Assembly (NCBI GenBank): GCA_022360275.1
Contig: JAKSDC010000092.1
Span: forward strand, 12,703-76,702
Length of the DNA: 64,000 nucleotides
Origin: Chlorobiales bacterium
GTDB taxonomy: Bacteria > Bacteroidota > Chlorobiia > Chlorobiales > Chlorobiaceae
Reading direction: 5' to 3'
The notes beneath the pieces were generated by a model. The model did not search any database and had not been told where the DNA came from. It saw only the letters and a list, made by a program, of their open reading frames with translations. The position numbers and the translations under genes are program-made. Below, piece by piece: positions 56,114 through 64,000 of this stretch; position 1 is the first letter of the stretch; each line of letters begins with the position of its first letter.

Positions 56114-56971
56114 TTACCGCAACGCGCTTTCCAGAGCTGTCGCACTATCTGTTTTTTCATCCCTGTACTTGATAATTATAGGAGTATAAATGGAAAGACC
56201 GTGTTCATCGGCAAAGCTGTCCTTGATTTTTCTCGAACCTGCAACAACCACGGCGCCTTCCGGAATCGTAAGAGGAACGCCGTCCGTTTTCCTGATAACA
56301 CGGCCACGAACAAGGTCATAGACCGGGGTCGAACCGTTAAGAATGACACCGGTACCGAGAACCGCTCGTGAGCGAACGATCGTCCCCTCGTAAATGCCGC
56401 AGTTTCCGCCTACCATGACATCATCTTCAATAACAACCGGAACCGCCCCAACAGGTTCAAGCACACCGCCGACCTGGACTGCAGCGGAAAGATGAACGTT
56501 TTTGCCCACCTGCGCACAGCTCCCGACCAAGGCGTGGGAGTCGATCATGCTGCCCGCATCGACATATGCGCCGACATTGACGTACGCCGGAGGCATCATG
56601 ACGACAGAAGGAGCAAGGTAGGCACCGTCCCTGACGGATGAACCGCCGGGAACGACACGAACCCCGTCTTCTTTTCGGAACCGTTTGACCGGGTAGGTAT
56701 CCTTGTCGACAAACGTCCAGTCATGACCATTCGGAAACTCTACCGTGCTCTCTTGCAGAAAACCCAGCTTCATGCCCAGCAAAATGCCCTGCTTCACCCA
56801 CGGATTGACCTGCCAGCGGCCGTCTTGTTTTTCTGCAGCCCTTGCCTTGCCTTCATTCAACAGAGACTGGAAAGCCATGAACACATCACGGGCCTCAGTG
56901 TGTTGCTGCAAATCCTGTGCCGACAACCCTGCCAGTTCTTCTATACCTTGCCTTACTTCTTCCAACTGCAT
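56114..56971 (-). CDS. dapD: Tetrahydrodipicolinate N-succinyltransferase
   Basis: Left-handed beta-helix acyltransferase of the succinylase route to diaminopimelate and lysine. The hexapeptide repeats run from about 135 to 215, with [40 protein letters not shown] and the downstream [16 protein letters not shown] matching DapD. The N-terminal helical domain and 285-residue length also fit. Green sulfur bacteria are, by my memory, usually credited with the DapL aminotransferase route, which makes this gene worth noting. Confidence 0.9.
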   Translation of the reverse strand: MQLEEVRQGIEELAGLSAQDLQQHTEARDVFMAFQSLLNEGKARAAEKQDGRWQVNPWVKQGILLGMKLGFLQESTVEFPNGHDWTFVDKDTYPVKRFRKEDGVRVVPGGSSVRDGAYLAPSVVMMPPAYVNVGAYVDAGSMIDSHALVGSCAQVGKNVHLSAAVQVGGVLEPVGAVPVVIEDDVMVGGNCGIYEGTIVRSRAVLGTGVILNGSTPVYDLVRGRVIRKTDGVPLTIPEGAVVVAGSRKIKDSFADEHGLSIYTPIIIKYRDEKTDSATALESALR

Positions 56972-57060
56972 TGCTCGTTGTTCATTTGTTCACTTGAAAA
57001 ATCAAAATCAGCCATCGCCTTTTCCAATTCTTTGCTGCTTCGCTGATCACAAAAATGCTA

Positions 57061-58761
57061 TTACAGCTCGCTGTACTCCGCCGTTATATCCTTACTGTTC
57101 TTCCGAATGTAGAAACGGAAATCGTCACTCCTCAGGCTTTCGTCATGCTTTATTCTGACAAAGAGCATATGCTGGAGAAACCATTTCAGCTCTACGTTGC
57201 GATCGACATTTCGTAACGGCTCGGCAACGGTCGGGCTAACATACAGGTCGAGCTGCTGAAACTTCATTTTCTGCTGAAGAGCGTATTTCCTGAGCCAGCG
57301 CTCGACCTGATTGATTGTGGTACAACGGGCCTGCACAACGCCCGAACCGCCACATGCGGGACACTGGTCTCCCATACGCTGCATGAGGCTTGGCCGTATT
57401 CTTTCCCGGGTAATCTGCATCAGGCCGAAATCCGACATGGGAAGGATGTTCGACTTTGCACGGTCATGGCGCAACTCGTTTTTCATGGCGTCATAGACCT
57501 TTTTTGCATTTTTCGGATCAAGCATGTCGATAAAGTCAACAACAATAATACCACCGATATCCCTGAGCCTGAGCTGGCGAACAATCTCCCTTGCAGCTTC
57601 GAGATTTGTTTTCAGAGAGTTCTCTTCCTGCTCCTTTTTTGCCGCATATCGACCGCTGTTGACATCGATGACAACCATTGCCTCGGTATGCTCTATAATG
57701 ATATAGCCGCCGGATTTCAACCAGACCTTGCGGGAAAAAATGGACTCGACATCCTTGGCGACGCCATACCCCTCAAACAACGGCAGCTTGCCTTGATAAA
57801 GCGTGACATTTTTTTCCATTTCCGGTGCCGCCCACCGGATATAGTTCAGTGTCTCCTTGTGAATGCTCGGCGAGTTGGCCACCAGTTCAGTAACATCAGT
57901 TGTCAGGGAGTCGCGCAGAACGCTCGAGATAATGGTATCTTCCTTGAAAATGAGCTGGGGCGGTTTGGCATCTTTCAGTTTTTCTTCGATCTGCGCCCAT
58001 TTCACCAGCAGCTTTTCGAGATCCTTTTTCAGCAGTTCCTCTTCCTGAAGCTCTGCAACGGTCCTGATAATGGCACCGAAACCTTCAGGCAGCATCGAAC
58101 GGACAAGTTTTTTCAGCCTTGCACGTTCCTTGCGGGCGACAACACGGCGAGACACTGCAATCTGGCCGCCCCCGAAAGGCAGCAAGACCATAAAACGCCC
58201 GGCAATCGTAATATCCGAGGTAAGACGCGATCCCTTGTTGCTGATCGGCTCCTTGATTACCTGAACGAGGATAGAGTCATTGGCTTTCAGTTTGCTTGCT
58301 ATCATCTGGGTATAGGACTGCCTGCCTCGGTCTGAACCGTTTCCTCTGCTGCCCCTGCTGCCACCGTTTTTCTGACCGCCTTCCTGCACGGAAGCTTTTG
58401 CGCCGTTTCCATTATGCCCTCTCTTTACCCGAGCCCCGTCATCCTCTTCGTCTCCATTTTCATCATTGCCGTTCTCGTCATCTTCATCGTCATCCTCAAT
58501 AAGTGCACGGTAATCTTCCGTTGTTGTTCCCACATCTGAAAAATGCAAAAACCCGTCCGACTTCTGGCCTATATCGACAAACGCCGCCTTGAGACCTTCC
58601 ACTACTTTGTGCACCCTGCCAAGATATATGTCCCCTATGCTTCGAAGACTGTCCGGGCGCTCGATGATAAGCTCCGCCAAACGGCCCTCTTCAACCAGGG
58701 CAACCTGGATCTCGTCGCCGGACTTGTTCATCAGCAACTGCTTTTTCACAGTTTTCTTCAT
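57061..58761 (-). CDS. rng: Ribonuclease G (Rng/CafA) with acidic insertion in the S1 domain
   Basis: Endoribonuclease acting on rRNA and mRNA. The S1 domain ([19 protein letters not shown]) is interrupted at about 88-148 by a low-complexity stretch, first acidic ([20 protein letters not shown]), then Gly/Ser/Arg/Asn-rich. The catalytic core holds [20 protein letters not shown] and [12 protein letters not shown] with the two metal-binding Asp residues, and the zinc-link region is [10 protein letters not shown]. 566 residues. It starts 278 bases from the divergent rnhB gene. Confidence 0.93.
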   Translation of the reverse strand: MKKTVKKQLLMNKSGDEIQVALVEEGRLAELIIERPDSLRSIGDIYLGRVHKVVEGLKAAFVDIGQKSDGFLHFSDVGTTTEDYRALIEDDDEDDENGNDENGDEEDDGARVKRGHNGNGAKASVQEGGQKNGGSRGSRGNGSDRGRQSYTQMIASKLKANDSILVQVIKEPISNKGSRLTSDITIAGRFMVLLPFGGGQIAVSRRVVARKERARLKKLVRSMLPEGFGAIIRTVAELQEEELLKKDLEKLLVKWAQIEEKLKDAKPPQLIFKEDTIISSVLRDSLTTDVTELVANSPSIHKETLNYIRWAAPEMEKNVTLYQGKLPLFEGYGVAKDVESIFSRKVWLKSGGYIIIEHTEAMVVIDVNSGRYAAKKEQEENSLKTNLEAAREIVRQLRLRDIGGIIVVDFIDMLDPKNAKKVYDAMKNELRHDRAKSNILPMSDFGLMQITRERIRPSLMQRMGDQCPACGGSGVVQARCTTINQVERWLRKYALQQKMKFQQLDLYVSPTVAEPLRNVDRNVELKWFLQHMLFVRIKHDESLRSDDFRFYIRKNSKDITAEYSEL

Positions 58762-59039
58762 TACACATTCCTGAATTCTAAAATGTTATCCTCACTTACC
58801 TTCACTTTCTTTTCCGTATTTCCACGGCCGGTATCAAGCGACCATGCGGACTCTCCGAAACAATCGGCACCGTTGTAATACGCTCAACCCAGCTTATGAA
58901 AGCCTGTAACCAAGCATTTGTTGAAACGCTCAGTTTAAGGAAATGTAACCTGTATTATTTAACATTTTTGTTAAAAGCGCAAATTTTCATCACTTTTCTT
59001 CATACTGCAACGCTAATCCAACTTGTCGGGCTATTGTTA
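58762..59039. promoter_or_regulatory. Divergent intergenic region, rng / rnhB
   Basis: About 280 bases. An open frame on the plus strand spans part of it as an N-terminal extension of rnhB, but the residues are not family-like. It probably contains promoters for both genes; AT-rich DNA near 58940-59000 is the likeliest place for the rnhB promoter. Confidence 0.4.
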
Positions 59040-59657
59040 TTGCCTACAAAAGAATACGAGGACACATTCTGGGCGGAGCACAGCCGAGTCTGCGGTATCG
59101 ATGAGGCTGGCAGAGGCCCTCTTGCCGGCCCTGTTGTGGCCGCCGCTGTTGTTTTCCCCCGTTTTTTCAAACCGCACGGAATTCTCAGCGAACTGAATGA
59201 CTCTAAACGCCTGACCCCTGAACATCGAGAATCCTTTGCAAAAGCCATCAAGGATACTGCACTGGACTTCGGCATATCGGTGATCGATCATCGTACAATC
59301 GACCGCATGAACATCTTCCGCGCAACCATGCTTGCCATGAACAAAGCCGCAGAATCGCTGCAACAGTTGCCGGATCTTATGATGATTGATGGTAATCGTT
59401 TTACGCCGAACCTGCCCGTTCCTTATCAGACAATCGTCAAAGGAGATGCAAAAGTTTTTTCAATTGCCGCTGCATCGATCCTTGCAAAAACCTCTCGCGA
59501 CAGGATCATGAAAAAGTATGCAAAGAAGTATCCGCGTTACGGCTTCGATAAACATCTCGGTTACCCCACAAAAGCTCATATTGCAGCCATTGCGGAACAC
59601 GGTCGCTGCCCTCTCCACAGGAACAGCTTCAGGCTGAAACAGCTTGGCGAAAAATAA
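59040..59657 (+). CDS. rnhB: Ribonuclease HII
   Basis: Cleaves RNA in RNA/DNA hybrids and single ribonucleotides in DNA. The catalytic motif [20 protein letters not shown] supplies the Asp-Glu pair, and [20 protein letters not shown] and [15 protein letters not shown] are family stretches. The frame is open from 58896, but the family N-terminus begins close to [12 protein letters not shown] choose the TTG at 59040, giving 205 residues. TTG start and lack of a clear ribosome site make the start uncertain. It overlaps the yraN frame at its end if the longer yraN start is used. Confidence 0.92.
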   Translation: MPTKEYEDTFWAEHSRVCGIDEAGRGPLAGPVVAAAVVFPRFFKPHGILSELNDSKRLTPEHRESFAKAIKDTALDFGISVIDHRTIDRMNIFRATMLAMNKAAESLQQLPDLMMIDGNRFTPNLPVPYQTIVKGDAKVFSIAAASILAKTSRDRIMKKYAKKYPRYGFDKHLGYPTKAHIAAIAEHGRCPLHRNSFRLKQLGEK

Positions 59658-59673
59658 TCCAAAACCGATCCTG

Positions 59674-60063
59674 ATGTCATTTATTCCCCATGACCTCGGA
59701 CGCCAAGGTGAAATAACCGCTGGCTCCTACCTTTTGCAAAAAGGGTACCGGATCCTTCACCGAAACTACCGCTACCGCCGGAACGAAATTGACATTATAG
59801 CTGTAGACAAACAAACCCTCTGTTTCATCGAGGTAAAGACAAGATCATCCGACACGAAAGGCCATCCGTTCGAAGCGGTAACACCTGAAAAACAAAAAGA
59901 GATCATCAGAGCCGCCTCGGCATATCTTGCAGGCCTCACCGGGACCGAACCCGATTGCAGGTTCGATGTGATAGCCATCATAGCGCATTCATTCATGAAC
60001 GGCAGAATCAAGGACTTCGATCTGCAACACGTCGCCAACGCCTTTATGGTTGAACTTGGTTGA
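59674..60063 (+). CDS. YraN family (UPF0102) protein
   Basis: A restriction-endonuclease-like fold protein of unknown role, common next to rnh[43 protein letters not shown] hold the E...D...ExK catalytic pattern of the PD-(D/E)XK family. I use the ATG at 59674 because the longer TTG start at 59644 overlaps rnhB. 129 residues. Confidence 0.88.
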   Translation: MSFIPHDLGRQGEITAGSYLLQKGYRILHRNYRYRRNEIDIIAVDKQTLCFIEVKTRSSDTKGHPFEAVTPEKQKEIIRAASAYLAGLTGTEPDCRFDVIAIIAHSFMNGRIKDFDLQHVANAFMVELG

Positions 60064-60183
60064 GCTCGATTTCGGCTCTTTCACGGCCCGGAGTTCCCTT
60101 TATTCCCCAGTATCTCTTATCTGTCTGCAGAGCTGCCAAATGATTCGATTTCGAGTCCCTGCAACCGTGGGATATCATGCTAA

Positions 60184-63495
<3,312 letters not shown>

Positions 63496-63527
63496 TTGGC
63501 TTTACCTGGGTTGAGCGTCCGCTCAGG

Positions 63528-64000
63528 TTACTGATACTTTTGCCTTGCCTCTTCAAGCAATGTACTATAATACTCCTTTTGTTTTTGAACCGTAAGAAGT
63601 TCTTCAACCTCCCCGTAGGCCTGCTCGAAGGTCTTTTTATCCCCTTTTTTTACAATATCATGCATTTCAATAACAACAAAAAGCGAATCATGCACCGCAA
63701 TTACCGGGGACATCTCTCCAGGAGCAAGGTTTTGCAGGGAGCTTTTCATTGTTTCGCTCTCAAGATGTATCTGCTCAAAAGGTCTTAATGTATGTACTTT
63801 GCTGCGAGACTCCCGGTTTTTTGCCGCATACCCCGGCTCGATGGATTCGATAAGCAACAGCAAACGGTCTTCATTCCCTTCATGCAACCGCAACGCGTTT
63901 TCTATGCGGCCTGCCGCCTGAAGCGTTGTTGCATAGTACCGGGCAACCGCATACTCTGTCGCCCTGCTGACGAATGCATCGGGAAATTCCCGGTAAAAAG
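63528..64000 (-). CDS. C-terminal part of a second PpiC/SurA-like protein (start outside window)
   Basis: About 157 residues of an open frame that runs off the right edge. It has helical, charged sequence and a stretch (LRPFEQIHLESETMKSSL; APGEMSPVIAVHDSLFVVIEMHDI) resembling the end of a parvulin domain (GEMSPVI as in family GEISPPV motifs), then a C-terminal helix. This, and the SurA-like gene just downstream, supports a second periplasmic isomerase. The call is limited by truncation. Confidence 0.65.
   Translation of the reverse strand, partial: FYREFPDAFVSRATEYAVARYYATTLQAAGRIENALRLHEGNEDRLLLLIESIEPGYAAKNRESRSKVHTLRPFEQIHLESETMKSSLQNLAPGEMSPVIAVHDSLFVVIEMHDIVKKGDKKTFEQAYGEVEELLTVQKQKEYYSTLLEEARQKYQ

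Overview
The window looks like a chromosomal segment of a green sulfur bacterium (Chlorobiales). Support: a BchP-type geranylgeranyl reductase, an atpD-atpC pair away from other ATP synthase genes, a succinate dehydrogenase/fumarate reductase operon, a full dcw (division and cell wall) cluster, and moderate GC. I cannot name the species; a Prosthecochloris/Chlorobium-like organism is my best guess from sequence character alone.

Layout. 1-1945 (minus): three genes of succinate dehydrogenase/fumarate reductase, the flavoprotein cut by the window edge. 2086-19749 (minus): a compact dcw operon, mraZ-rsmH-ftsL-ftsI-murE-murF-mraY-murD-ftsW-murG-murC-murB-ftsQ-ftsA-ftsZ, with a likely MraZ operator (three direct repeats on a 10-bp period) just upstream of mraZ. 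19999-26584 (plus): NYN-domain nuclease, chorismate mutase, mltG, pgk, rhomboid protease, DUF1232 protein and recQ. 26640-29641 (minus): an AT-richer accessory island with two small unknown genes and a MjaI-type (CTAG) restriction-modification pair; the methyltransferase carries a degenerate nuclease-like C-terminal domain and the endonuclease has a frameshift near its end. 29912-31432: NSS-family sodium symporter.

31548-40882 (minus) is the most interesting part: a cluster of DsrE2-like protein, CooC-type nickel-insertion ATPase, Tat/lipobox solute-binding protein, ABC permease, two unequal ABC ATPases, dihaem cytochrome c lipoprotein, divergent Ni-CO dehydrogenase (CooS), small Cys protein and SAM methyltransferase. 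The CooS keeps its B/D-cluster cysteines and most C-cluster ligands, but one ligand cysteine is Asp and half of the histidine proton relay is gone. The two ATPases look like a consensus-site/degenerate-site heterodimer. I infer a redox enzyme coupled to uptake of a small anion or organic solute; the substrate is unknown.

41139-64000: dodecin, DUF6485 protein, GTP-type PEP carboxykinase, TlpA-like thioredoxin, tRNA-Thr(CGT), atpD-atpC with a clear terminator, LD-carboxypeptidase, ClpS, an unknown outer-membrane-like protein with a small partner, a PflX-type radical SAM protein, glycyl-tRNA synthetase, bchP joined to a gene fusing two domains otherwise known from oxygenic phototrophs (DUF2499 and DUF3593), ctpA, dapD, RNase G, rnhB, yraN, gyrB, a SurA-like isomerase and the end of a second such isomerase. 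No CRISPR array, insertion sequence or rRNA was seen. Domain assignments and alignments to reference proteins are from memory and were not computed.
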